From an uncultured Christensenella sp. (GTDB lineage Bacteria > Bacillota > Clostridia > Christensenellales > Borkfalkiaceae): DNA of 64,000 bases. The translations under genes were made by a program, and so were the position numbers. The stretch spans positions 62,001-126,000 of the forward strand of contig CAJTLT010000003.1 of the NCBI GenBank assembly GCA_910577375.1, written 5' to 3'. Below the pieces are notes generated by a model, which made no database searches, was not told where the DNA came from, and saw nothing but the letters and a program-made list of their open reading frames with translations. Below, in pieces: positions 51,655-60,369 of this stretch (the first letter of the stretch is position 1; every line of letters begins with the position of its first letter).

Positions 51655-51690
51655 AAGCGGCGCGGGCAATTTTGCCCGCGCCGCTTATTT
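51655..51690. terminator. Bidirectional terminator
   Basis: AAGCGGCGCGGGCAA/TTGCCCGCGCCGCTT stem with a 2-nt gap, followed by ATTTTAT; it separates the ABC operon from the converging MATE gene. Confidence 0.85.
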
Positions 51691-51703
51691 TATGTTGTTA
51701 TAT

Positions 51704-53050
51704 TTACTTTTTGGTGTATCCGTATCTCTTGCGCATTGTTATTATGAACACCGCCGTGACTATCAGCGAGGCGAAATCCGAAAACAACCCCGCGCACCAA
51801 ACCCCGTCGATATCCAAAATCATAGGCAGAACGATAACGAAAGTAACCTGAAACACAATTGTTCTCAAAAACGAAATCAATGCGGAAATCAATCCGTTGT
51901 TCAAAGACGTGAACAGCGACGAACCGTAAATATTGAAACCGCACATAAGGAAAATCAAAGCGTATATTCTGAAACCGTGAACGGCTATCTGCGTTATATG
52001 CTCTTCCTGCCTGAACATAGACATCAGCGGGAATGCAAGGGCTTCTGAAAGCGCGGTCATCACCACGCCCGTAACAGCCATAATTATAAAGCTTTTTTTG
52101 AATAAGTTCTGCATTTCCGCCTTATTGTCCGCTCCGTAATTATAAGCCATAAGCGGCGCGCTGCCGACTGCATAGCCCATAAATATCGCAAAGAAAATCA
52201 TGCCGACGTAACCTATAAAAGTATACGCGGTTACGCCCGATTCCCCGACGAGCCGCCTTATCTGGAAGTTATACAGAATTATAACAAACGCGGAAGAAAT
52301 ATTTGAAAAGAATTCCGAAGAACCGTTTGTACACGATTTTAAAAAAGCTTTGCCGTAAAATTTTGTTTTTGTAAAACGGAGAATGGAATTGTTTTTCAAA
52401 GAAAAATAAATAAGCGGGAATACTCCGCCGAACACTTCGCTGGCAGCGGTTGCAAGAGCCGCGCCCAAAAGACCGAGACCGCAGCCCGCAACAAGTATTG
52501 CGTCAAGCACGATATTAAGAACGCCCGCGGACGCCGTAGCCAAAAGACCGAGGCGGGGTTTTTCCGCAGTAACGAAAAAGCTTTGAAAAATATTCTGCAA
52601 AATAAAGAACGGCTGACCGGCAAACAAAATTCTGCCGTAGAGCACGCAGTTTTCATATATTTCCCCTTCAGAACTGCCGCAAAGAAGAACTGCAATCTGC
52701 GCAACGGAAAGTTCGCCGATAAGGGCAATAAGCACGCCGATTACGCCAGTTATTATAACGAGCATAGTGAAATACTTATTCGCCTTTTCTTTATCGCCCT
52801 CCCCCAAAGTTTTGGAAACGAGCGCGCTTCCGCCCGCGCCTATCATAAAACCGATAGAGCCGAAAATCATAAAAAGCGGAAAAATATACTGAATAGCGTT
52901 AACCGCCGCTTCGCCCGCAAAAATAGACACGAAAAGTCCGTCCACAACCGAGTAAATGCTTGTGAACACCATCATAGCTATCGAAGGCAAAACGAACATG
53001 AGCAGTTTTTTATATGTAAAATGCTCGGATAACTGTATTCTCATACTCAC
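51704..53050 (-). CDS. MATE-family multidrug/solute efflux protein
   Basis: 448 residues with 12 helices in two homologous halves. The first half starts TYKKLLMFVLPSIAMMVFTSIYSVVDGLFVS, and the repeat includes GGSALVSKTLGEGDKEKAN. Such proteins exchange Na+ or H+ for cationic or other compounds. A close relative group lacks drug transport, so the substrate is open. A sodium-driven mode would fit the Na+ V-ATPase upstream, but this is inference. Confidence 0.93.
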   Translation of the reverse strand: MSMRIQLSEHFTYKKLLMFVLPSIAMMVFTSIYSVVDGLFVSIFAGEAAVNAIQYIFPLFMIFGSIGFMIGAGGSALVSKTLGEGDKEKANKYFTMLVIITGVIGVLIALIGELSVAQIAVLLCGSSEGEIYENCVLYGRILFAGQPFFILQNIFQSFFVTAEKPRLGLLATASAGVLNIVLDAILVAGCGLGLLGAALATAASEVFGGVFPLIYFSLKNNSILRFTKTKFYGKAFLKSCTNGSSEFFSNISSAFVIILYNFQIRRLVGESGVTAYTFIGYVGMIFFAIFMGYAVGSAPLMAYNYGADNKAEMQNLFKKSFIIMAVTGVVMTALSEALAFPLMSMFRQEEHITQIAVHGFRIYALIFLMCGFNIYGSSLFTSLNNGLISALISFLRTIVFQVTFVIVLPMILDIDGVWCAGLFSDFASLIVTAVFIITMRKRYGYTKK

Positions 53051-53074
53051 CGTCTTATTTTAAAGTGTTAGGGT

Positions 53075-53103
53075 ATTATAAAGGTTAAAAATAATAAAGT
53101 CAA
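53075..53103 (-). promoter_or_regulatory. Promoter of the MATE gene
   Basis: Minus strand TTGACT (53103-53098), 17 nt, TATAAT (53080-53075). Confidence 0.8.
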
Positions 53104-53154
53104 TCAAAATCCCGACATTTTTTACCGTTTTTACGTCATAATCTTATAAAACGC

Positions 53155-53183
53155 TTGATTACGAGCCCGCGCAATTATATAAT
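53155..53183 (+). promoter_or_regulatory. Promoter of the DUF3737 gene, leaderless arrangement
   Basis: TTGATT (53155-53160), 17 nt, TATAAT (53178-53183). The A of the ATG (53190) is at the expected +1, and no ribosome binding site exists between. Confidence 0.7.
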
Positions 53184-53189
53184 AAAATT

Positions 53190-54044
53190 ATGAAACAACA
53201 CGAAAGAAAAACGATAGAAAATAAAACCTTCGACGAAGAACGTGCGCTATATCATCTTGAATATGCCGCGGTTAAGCATTGCACTTTTGCGGGAGAAGCA
53301 GACGGCGAATCGGTTTTGAAAGAGTGCCGAAACGTTACGGTTGAACACTCTTGCTTTTCTTTGCGCTATCCGCTCTGGCATGCGGAAAACTTTTCCCTTT
53401 GGGATTGCGATATGGACGAAAAGACCCGCGCCGCGTTTTGGTATTGCAAAAACGGTAAAATAGCCGACACGCGTTTGGGCGGTATAAAAGCCGTGCGCGA
53501 ATGCGACGGCGTGGAACTTTATAACTGCAACATAGTATCGCCCGAATTCGGCTGGCGCAGTAAAAATATAACTATGAAAGATTGCGAAGTTATAAGCGAG
53601 TATTTTATGTTTGAAAGCCGCCGCCTCAATCTTGAAAACGTAACTTTCAGCGGAAAATATTCGTTTCAGTACGTAAAGAACGCTAAAATCGAAAACTGCA
53701 ATTTTTCCACCAAAGACGCATTCTGGCATTCAAAGAACGTAACAGTTAAAAACAGCACGTTAAAGGGCGAATATTTAGGATGGTATTCCGACGGTTTAAC
53801 CCTTATTGACTGCGTGATATCAGGCACCCAACCTCTTTGTTACTGCAAAAACTTAAAGCTTATAAACTGCAAAATGCAGGGCTGTGATTTGGCGTTTGAA
53901 TATTCCGACGTAAACGCAACCGTTAACGGAGACATATTATCGGTTAAAAACCCCAAAAGCGGAAAGATTGTTGCGGATAAAATCGGCGAAACAATCTTCG
54001 GCGGAAGCGTTATAACGTGCAAAGGTAAGGTTATAATTCGTTAA
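53190..54044 (+). CDS. DUF3737 beta-helix protein
   Basis: 284 residues. Short repeats of about 20 residues alternate hydrophobic and polar positions (VTVEHSCFSLRYPLWHAENFSLWDCDM, KNITMKDCEVISEYFMFESRRLNLENVTF, KNVTVKNSTLKGEYLGWYSDGLTLIDCVI), the pattern of a right-handed parallel beta-helix and of DUF3737. Trp/Tyr/Phe and Cys recur at the coil turns. There is no signal peptide, so it is cytoplasmic. The family is widespread in Firmicutes and Bacteroidetes but has no known function. Confidence 0.88.
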   Translation: MKQHERKTIENKTFDEERALYHLEYAAVKHCTFAGEADGESVLKECRNVTVEHSCFSLRYPLWHAENFSLWDCDMDEKTRAAFWYCKNGKIADTRLGGIKAVRECDGVELYNCNIVSPEFGWRSKNITMKDCEVISEYFMFESRRLNLENVTFSGKYSFQYVKNAKIENCNFSTKDAFWHSKNVTVKNSTLKGEYLGWYSDGLTLIDCVISGTQPLCYCKNLKLINCKMQGCDLAFEYSDVNATVNGDILSVKNPKSGKIVADKIGETIFGGSVITCKGKVIIR

Positions 54045-54054
54045 ATTATTCATT

Positions 54055-54261
54055 TGTGGATAACTTTTTACCATAATTTTTAAAAATTTGTCGAAAAACG
54101 GCGCATATTGCCGCAATTTTTACTGCTTGTTGATAAAATGTTGATAACTTTTCTGCATATTATCGTTTTTTTCCTTTCTCAACAAAAAAATGTTGACAAC
54201 TTTTTGTGGATAAACGACCATATTTTTAATAAAAACGCCTTATAAGCGGCAGTTATCCACA
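54055..54261. other. Cluster of six DnaA-box-like sequences, candidate origin or DnaA-binding locus
   Basis: Perfect DnaA boxes (TTATCCACA or its complement TGTGGATAA) lie at 54055-54063, 54205-54213 and 54253-54261. One-mismatch forms TGTTGATAA lie at 54128-54136 and 54139-54147 (exactly 11 bp apart), and TGTTGACAA at 54191-54199. Five point the same way. Very AT-rich stretches (54061-54090, 54214-54240) lie between them. No dnaA or dnaN gene is in the window. Confidence 0.6.
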
Positions 54262-54277
54262 ACCCCCCATATATAAT

Positions 54278-54309
54278 ATTAAGCGGCAAGCCAAAACTTG
54301 CCGCTTAAT
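54278..54309. terminator. Terminator downstream of dnaJ
   Basis: ATTAAGCGGCAAG/CTTGCCGCTTAAT stem (54278-54290/54297-54309) with a 6-nt loop. Confidence 0.65.
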
Positions 54310-54354
54310 TTGAATTTTATTCCGTTTGATTTTTAAGCATATATGCAGACGTGT

Positions 54355-55503
54355 TTATTGTTTTTCGACTTTAGTCCCGTAAAGCGCAGAAACGTCGTTT
54401 GCATATTTTTGCATTTTATCGCACGATTTCAAAGGTATAGCATCCTCGTATTCCCCTAATTTTTTGGACTGCTCGCGCGAAAGTCTTGCGGGAACGTCGA
54501 TTTCTACCGTAACGTACAGATTGCCCGTGCCGTGAACGGTTTTAACGCCCTTGCCGCGCATACAGAAACGCGTGCCCGACGGCGTACATTCGGGGATATT
54601 GAGTTCGAGCGTATCGTCTATACCCGCAACCTGTATTTTACCGCCCAAAACAGCCGTTTTATAGGATATGGGAACGGTTATATACAAATCCTTGTCTTCG
54701 CGGTGCAAAAGCTTATGAGGTTCTATCTGGAAATTGATATATAAATCTCCGCTTTCGCCGCCGTTGCCCGCCGCCTGACCGAACCCGCGCTTTCTTAAAG
54801 AGCTGTCTCTGTCTACTCCCGCGGGAATATTTATAGTGAATTTTGTTTCGTTTCTCTGGTAACCCTTGCCCTTACAGTCTGTGCAACGTTCTAAAATCTT
54901 TTTGCCTGTACCGCCGCAATCGGGGCAAGCCCCAACTTGAATAGTGCGACCGAAAATGGTATCCTGTTGGAATTTCACCCTTCCGCTTCCGCCGCAGCGC
55001 GAACACTTCTGAAAAGCCGTTCCGCCTTTCGCCCCGGTACCGCCGCACGAAGAACAAGGCTCGTTGCGCATATAGCTGACCGTTTTTGTACAGCCCTTGA
55101 TAGCGTCGAGAAAAGAAAGGCGCACTGTTTGCTGAATATCGGCACCGCGCGGGGTTCCGCGCTCCGCTCCGCCGCCGAAGCCGCCGCCGAATACGGAGTT
55201 TATGATATCTTCGAAACCGCCCATTCCGCCGCCGAAGCCCCCGAAACCGCCGCCGAACGGATTGCCGCCTCCGCCCATTCCGGGGTGTTCGAGTTCGAAA
55301 TCGTATTGCTTGCGTTTATTTTCGTCGGAGAGCGTTTCGTTCGCCTCGTTAATTTCTTTGAACTTTTCCGCCGCAGCAGCGTCGTTCGGATGAAAGTCGG
55401 GATGGTATTGCTTTGCAAGCTTTCTGTAAGCCGACTTTATTTCGTCTTGAGAAGCTGTTTTTGAAATACCGAGAATATCGTAATAATTTTTCTTTTCCGC
55501 CAT
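54355..55503 (-). CDS. dnaJ: Chaperone protein DnaJ
   Basis: 382 residues, complete class I Hsp40: J domain with HPD in KQYHPDFHPND, Gly/Phe-rich linker (GGGGNPFGGGFGGFGGG), zinc region with four CxxCxGxG motifs (CSSCGGTG, CSRCGGSG, CPDCGGTG, CTDCKGKG), and C-terminal substrate domains. It delivers unfolded proteins to DnaK. It follows dnaK by 75 bp containing a hairpin. Confidence 0.98.
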   Translation of the reverse strand: MAEKKNYYDILGISKTASQDEIKSAYRKLAKQYHPDFHPNDAAAAEKFKEINEANETLSDENKRKQYDFELEHPGMGGGGNPFGGGFGGFGGGMGGFEDIINSVFGGGFGGGAERGTPRGADIQQTVRLSFLDAIKGCTKTVSYMRNEPCSSCGGTGAKGGTAFQKCSRCGGSGRVKFQQDTIFGRTIQVGACPDCGGTGKKILERCTDCKGKGYQRNETKFTINIPAGVDRDSSLRKRGFGQAAGNGGESGDLYINFQIEPHKLLHREDKDLYITVPISYKTAVLGGKIQVAGIDDTLELNIPECTPSGTRFCMRGKGVKTVHGTGNLYVTVEIDVPARLSREQSKKLGEYEDAIPLKSCDKMQKYANDVSALYGTKVEKQ

Positions 55504-55535
55504 GTCAGACCCTGTAATATGCCTTAAATACCGCT

Positions 55536-55562
55536 TAAAGGGGTGTATAAAAACACCCCTTC
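55536..55562 (-). other. dnaK-dnaJ intercistronic hairpin
   Basis: AAGGGGTGT/ACACCCCTT (9 bp, loop about 7 nt) between dnaK and dnaJ without a clear T-run. It could be a partial terminator or an mRNA-processing or stability site that lowers dnaJ expression. Confidence 0.5.
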
Positions 55563-55578
55563 GGCAATTTGATTTTTA

Positions 55579-57375
55579 TTATTTATGCTGAGTGAATTCC
55601 GTGTCGCCGTCGTTAGGATTTCCGCCGTTGTTCTGCGCGCCCTGAGCCTGCTGATACATCTTTGCAACAACCGGCTGAACCTCGTTTGTAAGCGTATCGA
55701 TTGCCGCTTTTATACGGTCGTTATCGCCGCTTTCGAGTTCTGTTTTCGCTTTTGCAATCGCGTCTTCAACCGTCTTTTTATCCTCTTCGGAAAGCTTGTC
55801 GCCCGCCTCTTTCAAGGTTTTTTCAAGCCCGTCAATCATACCTTCGAGGTTGTTTTTGTTGTCAACTGCTTCTTTGCGCTTTTTATCTTCTTCCGCATAT
55901 TTTTCCGCGTCTTTAACGGCTTTGTCGATATCCTCGTCGGAAAGGTTGGTTGACGCTGTAATCGTAATGTTCGTACTCTTGCCCGTGCCCAAATCCTTTG
56001 CGGTTACGTTAACGATACCGTTTGCGTCGACATCGAACGTAACTTCAATCTGGGGAACTCCGCGGGGTGCGGGGGGAATATCGCTGAGCATAAATTTACC
56101 GAGCGACTTGTTGTCGCGCGCAAATTTTCTTTCGCCCTGCAATACGTTGATTTCAACCCCGGGCTGATTATCCGCAGCCGTAGAGAAAATCTGGCTCTTC
56201 TTTACGGGAATTGTGGTGTTTCTTTCAATGAGCGGAGTGGAAACGCCGCCGAGAGTTTCTATACCGAGCGTCAAGGGCATTACGTCGAGCAAAAGCACGT
56301 CTTTAACTTCGCCCGAAAGAACGCCGCCCTGAATCGCCGCGCCTATCGCCACGCACTCGTCGGGGTTGATACCTTTGAAAGGCTCTTTGCCCGTAACCTG
56401 TTTTACCTTATCGAATACGGCGGGAATACGCGTTGAACCGCCGACCATAATAACCTTTGAAATATCTCCGTAAGAAAGCCCCGCGTCGCTCATAGCCTTT
56501 CTCATAGGCTCAACCGTACGGTCTACAAGGTCGCTTGTGAGCATATCGAATTTCTGTTTTGATATATCGATATCGAGGTGCTGAGGCTCTCCGTCAACTA
56601 CCGTTATGAACGGAAGGTTTACGTTTGTGGAAGACATTCCAGAAAGTTCGATTTTCGCTTTTTCAGCCGCCTCTTTAAGCCTTTGAAGCGCCTTCTTGTC
56701 TTTGGAAAGGTCTACGCCCGTTTCCTTTTTGAACGTATCAACAAGGTAATCGATTATCTTGTTATCGAAATCGTCGCCGCCGAGACGGGTATCACCGTTG
56801 GTTGCAAGAACCTCGAATACGCCGTCGCCTATTTCAAGAATTGAAACGTCGAACGTACCACCGCCAAGGTCATAAATCATTACCTTTTGGCTGCCTTCCT
56901 GTTTATCCAAACCGTAAGCAAGCGCCGCCGCCGTGGGTTCGTTGATTATACGGAGAACGTTGAGCCCCGCTATTTTACCAGCGTCTTTCGTTGCCTGCCT
57001 CTGGCTGTCGTTGAAATATGCGGGGCAGGTAATAACCGCGTCGGTTACCTTGCCGCCGAGATAGCTTTCCGCGTCCGCCTTTAATTTAGACAAAATCATT
57101 GCGGAAATCTCCTGAGGGGAATAGCCCTTTTCGATATTTACCTTGTAAGATTCGCCCATATGGCGCTTAATGGATATAACCGTTTTATCGGGGGAAGCCA
57201 CCGCAAGGCGCTTTGCCGCCTGACCGACGATACGGCTTCCGTCGTTCTTAAAAGATACTACCGAAGGGGTTGTTCTGTTACCTTCGCTGTTGGCGATTAC
57301 AACGGGCTCTCCGCCTTCCATAACCGCAACGCAAGAGTTGGTTGTTCCTAAATCGATTCCTATTACTTTTCCCAT
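55579..57375 (-). CDS. dnaK: Chaperone protein DnaK (Hsp70)
   Basis: 598 residues: N-terminal IGIDLGTTNSCVAV, the ATPase motifs IINEPTAAALAYGLD and IYDLGGGTFDVSILE, VGGSTRIPAV, linker KDVLLLDVMPLTLGIETLGG and a substrate-binding domain. The lid is shortish and ends in a Gln/Asn-rich tail. Firmicutes-type, without the extra N-terminal segment of proteobacteria. Middle gene of grpE-dnaK-dnaJ. Confidence 0.98.
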   Translation of the reverse strand: MGKVIGIDLGTTNSCVAVMEGGEPVVIANSEGNRTTPSVVSFKNDGSRIVGQAAKRLAVASPDKTVISIKRHMGESYKVNIEKGYSPQEISAMILSKLKADAESYLGGKVTDAVITCPAYFNDSQRQATKDAGKIAGLNVLRIINEPTAAALAYGLDKQEGSQKVMIYDLGGGTFDVSILEIGDGVFEVLATNGDTRLGGDDFDNKIIDYLVDTFKKETGVDLSKDKKALQRLKEAAEKAKIELSGMSSTNVNLPFITVVDGEPQHLDIDISKQKFDMLTSDLVDRTVEPMRKAMSDAGLSYGDISKVIMVGGSTRIPAVFDKVKQVTGKEPFKGINPDECVAIGAAIQGGVLSGEVKDVLLLDVMPLTLGIETLGGVSTPLIERNTTIPVKKSQIFSTAADNQPGVEINVLQGERKFARDNKSLGKFMLSDIPPAPRGVPQIEVTFDVDANGIVNVTAKDLGTGKSTNITITASTNLSDEDIDKAVKDAEKYAEEDKKRKEAVDNKNNLEGMIDGLEKTLKEAGDKLSEEDKKTVEDAIAKAKTELESGDNDRIKAAIDTLTNEVQPVVAKMYQQAQGAQNNGGNPNDGDTEFTQHK

Positions 57376-57393
57376 AATTACACCTCTTTTTAA

Positions 57394-57933
57394 TTATATT
57401 GTTACGGCTACCTGCGCATATCGGATAACTTTATCCCCTGCCTTATAGCCTTTCTTTAAAACCTGTTTAACGGTATTCGGCTCTTCTCCCTCTTCACAGG
57501 GGAAATCCAAAACCGCCTCCATAACCGCCTCGTCGAAGCCGTCTCCGGCGTTTACCTGAATTTCTTCAACGCCGAGCGAACCTAAAATAGAATTAAAGCT
57601 TTTAATCACCTTTTCTATGCCCGCTTTAGTCTTTTCGTCGGAAGCTCCGTCAAGCGCATAACCGAAGTTGTCCGCAACGGGCAAAAGCTTTAAAACCGCT
57701 TCCGCCGCGCCGTCCTGATAAGCCTTTGAAACCGCGGACTGATTGCGCTTTCTGTAATTGTCATATTCGGCGGAAACCGCGTACCACTTTCTTTTATAAT
57801 CTTCTGCAAGGGCTTGCGCCTTTTCAAGCTCGGAAGGCTGTTTTATTTCTTCAGCCTTTTCCTCTGTTCCGCAATCAAGCTCTTCTTCGGGATTATGTTT
57901 TAATTCGTCTTTGTTTTCCTTTTTCTTAGCCAT
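57394..57933 (-). CDS. grpE: Nucleotide exchange factor GrpE
   Basis: 179 residues: acidic N-terminus, long dimerisation helix with DYKRKWYAVSAEYDNYRKRN, and the C-terminal beta part FDEAVMEAVLDFPCEEGEEPNTVKQVLKKGYKAGDKVIRYAQVAV. It releases ADP from DnaK. It heads the operon; no hrcA gene precedes it and no TTAGCACTC/GAGTGCTAA (CIRCE) element is visible in its upstream region. Confidence 0.97.
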   Translation of the reverse strand: MAKKKENKDELKHNPEEELDCGTEEKAEEIKQPSELEKAQALAEDYKRKWYAVSAEYDNYRKRNQSAVSKAYQDGAAEAVLKLLPVADNFGYALDGASDEKTKAGIEKVIKSFNSILGSLGVEEIQVNAGDGFDEAVMEAVLDFPCEEGEEPNTVKQVLKKGYKAGDKVIRYAQVAVTI

Positions 57934-58173
57934 AGCGTCTCTCTTTTCTTTATCTACATTATTTATATAAAACTTTATTCCCGCCGTTAAACAAAAAAAT
58001 CACATATTTTTTGACGGAATTTTTTCTTTTTCCGTTCCGAAGCGCGCCACAAAATGCGGATTGCCCTTTTTACGCATAAAACCGCTATATTTTCAAAGCG
58101 GATACCGCTTATTTAAAACGCACATTAATTGCTTATTTTTTATTAACGTAAATACCAACGCTTTTATTGTATA
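57934..58173. other. Divergent upstream region of grpE
   Basis: About 240 bp. Contains AAGCGG-ATA-CCGCTT (58096-58110) and T-rich tracts. I see no convincing sigma-A -35/-10 pair for grpE and no CIRCE element, so its heat-shock control is unresolved. Confidence 0.4.
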
Positions 58174-58202
58174 TTGACAAAATTTTCAAAACATTGTAAA
58201 AT
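58174..58202 (+). promoter_or_regulatory. Promoter of the lipoprotein-sdaA pair
   Basis: TTGACA (58174-58179), 17 nt, TAAAAT (58197-58202). Confidence 0.8.
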
Positions 58203-58251
58203 TAGCTTGCTTTAAAGCAACAAAAGCGCAAAACAAGCGGAAAAGTTAATT

Positions 58252-59079
58252 ATGAAAGAAAAGTCGATAAATTCGTTTAAAATTTATATGTGTTTAACGC
58301 TTGCAGTTCTGTTTGCGTTCGGTTTTAGCGGGTGCTTGTTCGGCGGCCCGAAATTAACCCATCCGCGGGATTATTACGGTGAGCGTGAAGTAGGCGACTT
58401 TTTAGTCTATTTTTTCAGTGATGATACTTGTGTTGTAAAGGGAACAACAGAGCAAGGAAACAGCAAAAGATTTTTGATAATTCCACAGCAGATAGAAGAT
58501 TCGCCGGTTGATACTTTCGGCAACAAATTGATTATGAATATAACTGCCCCGCTGATAGAAAGCGATGTGCTTGAAAAGGTGTTTGTCGAAAGTGAAGAGA
58601 TGACTTTTTGGAATTATTCTTTTAAACTTGATTGCCATACTTTTAAAAAAATCATATGTTTAAAAGAATGCGCTCATAATAAAACGATTGGCGATATTGT
58701 AGTTTATTTTCCGAGATACATATGTGAAAGATATAGTTTGGAAAATCCAAATACAATTCCTTTGAGCGCCGCGAACGTTTCATATTATTACAATTATGAA
58801 GATGCGGAAAATTACGGCTATTACTGGGCAGACGATTGCGATTACGGCGGCAAGATAGAGTTTATCCCCGAAGAGCCTGAAAGAGAGGGTTACGAATTCG
58901 GCGGTTGGTATAAAGAAGCAGACTGCATAAACGAGTGGGATTTTGAAGTTGATACTCTTCCCGAAGAAGTAACTGAACCAAATCAAACGATAGTAAACGA
59001 TGAAATTATACTTACAGAAAAGGTAGTTTATCAGGAAACCATACTTTACGCAAAATGGATTAACACTGTTAAAGGATAG
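58252..59079 (+). CDS. Lipoprotein with a C-terminal InlB-type repeat
   Basis: 275 residues. Signal peptide with lipobox-like GFSGC (Cys about 26). The body (30-170) is beta-rich and not recognised. Residues about 190-272 (KIEFIPEEPEREGYEFGGWYKEADCINEWDF ... ETILYAKW) match the Listeria-Bacteroides/InlB B-repeat, in which G-Y-x-F-x-G-W and Y-A-K-W are the landmarks. Such domains occur in surface proteins of many gut Firmicutes and probably mediate adhesion or protein contact. sdaA starts 5 nt after it. Confidence 0.8.
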   Translation: MKEKSINSFKIYMCLTLAVLFAFGFSGCLFGGPKLTHPRDYYGEREVGDFLVYFFSDDTCVVKGTTEQGNSKRFLIIPQQIEDSPVDTFGNKLIMNITAPLIESDVLEKVFVESEEMTFWNYSFKLDCHTFKKIICLKECAHNKTIGDIVVYFPRYICERYSLENPNTIPLSAANVSYYYNYEDAENYGYYWADDCDYGGKIEFIPEEPEREGYEFGGWYKEADCINEWDFEVDTLPEEVTEPNQTIVNDEIILTEKVVYQETILYAKWINTVKG

Positions 59080-59084
59080 ATAAA

Positions 59085-60314
59085 ATGCAATCTTTAAGAG
59101 AATTATATAAAACGGGAACGGGGCCTTCAAGCTCACACACGATGGGCCCGGAACGGGCGATAAAAATAATGCGCAAGCTTTATCCGGAAACCGACGAGTT
59201 CCAAGTTACGCTTTTCGGCTCGCTTGCGTTAACGGGCGACGGCCACGGAACAGACAGAGTTATTATAAACACCGCGCACCCGATAAAGTGTTCGGTTATA
59301 CACGATGGCGAAAAACCCTGCCCCGTTCACCCGAATACTATGGAAATCGCGGCATATAAGCGGGGCAATCATATAATTACGCGCACCGTATACAGCGTTG
59401 GCGGCGGTTCCGTTGTTTTCGATGGCGACCCGCCCGATAAATATGAAAAATACGCATCCGACGGCATATATCCCTTAAATACTTACAATGAGATAAGCGA
59501 ATATTGCAGAGCGAACAACCTCAGGCTATGGCAGTATGCGGAGCTTTGCGAGGGCAAAGAAATTTTTGATTTTCTTGCCGACGTATGGGCGCAGATGAAG
59601 CAAACCATTCACGAAGGATTGACGGCAAACGGCGTTCTTCCCGGAATTCTCGGTACACAGCGGCGCGCGCAAAAGCTTTATAATCAGCGGCACATAGACG
59701 AATCCGCGCAGACCCGAGAAAACAGATTGGTCTGCTCATATGCCTTTGCTACGAGCGAACAAAACGCGGCGGGCGGAATTATCGTAACCGCCCCCACGTG
59801 CGGCGCGTGCGGGGTTGTCCCCTCCGTTTTAAAGTATATGCAAGACGAGCGTAAATTTACCGACGAGCAAATTATACATGCGCTTGCGGCAGGCGGAATT
59901 ATAGGAAACCTGATTAAGAAAAACGCCTCCATAAGCGGGGCGGAATGCGGGTGTCAGGCGGAAATAGGTTCGGCTTGTTCAATGGCGGCCGCGGCGCTTG
60001 CGGAACTTTTTGAAATGGGGTTTGACCAGATTGAGTATGCCGCGGAGGTTGCAATGGAGCATCATCTGGGGCTCACCTGCGACCCGATTGCGGGACTTGT
60101 GCAGATACCTTGCATCGAGCGGAACGCGGTTGCGGCGATGCGCGCGATTAACGCATTGTCGCTTGCGAATTTTTTAGCGGATACACGCAAAATCAGATTC
60201 GATACCGTTGTAAAAACGATGTACAACACCGGCAAAGACCTTTTGAACAGTTACCGCGAAACCTCTTCCGGCGGGCTTGCAAAGTATTATGAAATAAAAC
60301 CGGATAAAAACTGA
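59085..60314 (+). CDS. sdaA: L-serine dehydratase (single-chain, Fe-S)
   Basis: 409 residues, beta and alpha parts fused in one chain: GPSSSHTMGPERA at the N-terminus (beta-like), then the catalytic alpha part with the Fe-S cysteines in APTCGACG, SGAECGCQAEIGSACSMAA and GLTCDPIAGLVQIPC. It converts L-serine to pyruvate and ammonia using an oxygen-sensitive [4Fe-4S] cluster, in keeping with an anaerobe. The gene is 5 nt downstream of the lipoprotein gene; whether they are functionally related is unclear. Confidence 0.94.
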   Translation: MQSLRELYKTGTGPSSSHTMGPERAIKIMRKLYPETDEFQVTLFGSLALTGDGHGTDRVIINTAHPIKCSVIHDGEKPCPVHPNTMEIAAYKRGNHIITRTVYSVGGGSVVFDGDPPDKYEKYASDGIYPLNTYNEISEYCRANNLRLWQYAELCEGKEIFDFLADVWAQMKQTIHEGLTANGVLPGILGTQRRAQKLYNQRHIDESAQTRENRLVCSYAFATSEQNAAGGIIVTAPTCGACGVVPSVLKYMQDERKFTDEQIIHALAAGGIIGNLIKKNASISGAECGCQAEIGSACSMAAAALAELFEMGFDQIEYAAEVAMEHHLGLTCDPIAGLVQIPCIERNAVAAMRAINALSLANFLADTRKIRFDTVVKTMYNTGKDLLNSYRETSSGGLAKYYEIKPDKN

Positions 60315-60330
60315 ATTCAAAACCAAATTT

Positions 60331-60368
60331 AAAAGCGCGGACTTAAAAAGTCCGCGCTTTTATTTTAT
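60331..60368. terminator. Bidirectional terminator between sdaA and the SGNH hydrolase gene
   Basis: AAAAGCGCGGACTT/AAGTCCGCGCTTTT stem followed by ATTTTAT. Confidence 0.85.
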
Positions 60369-60369
60369 A

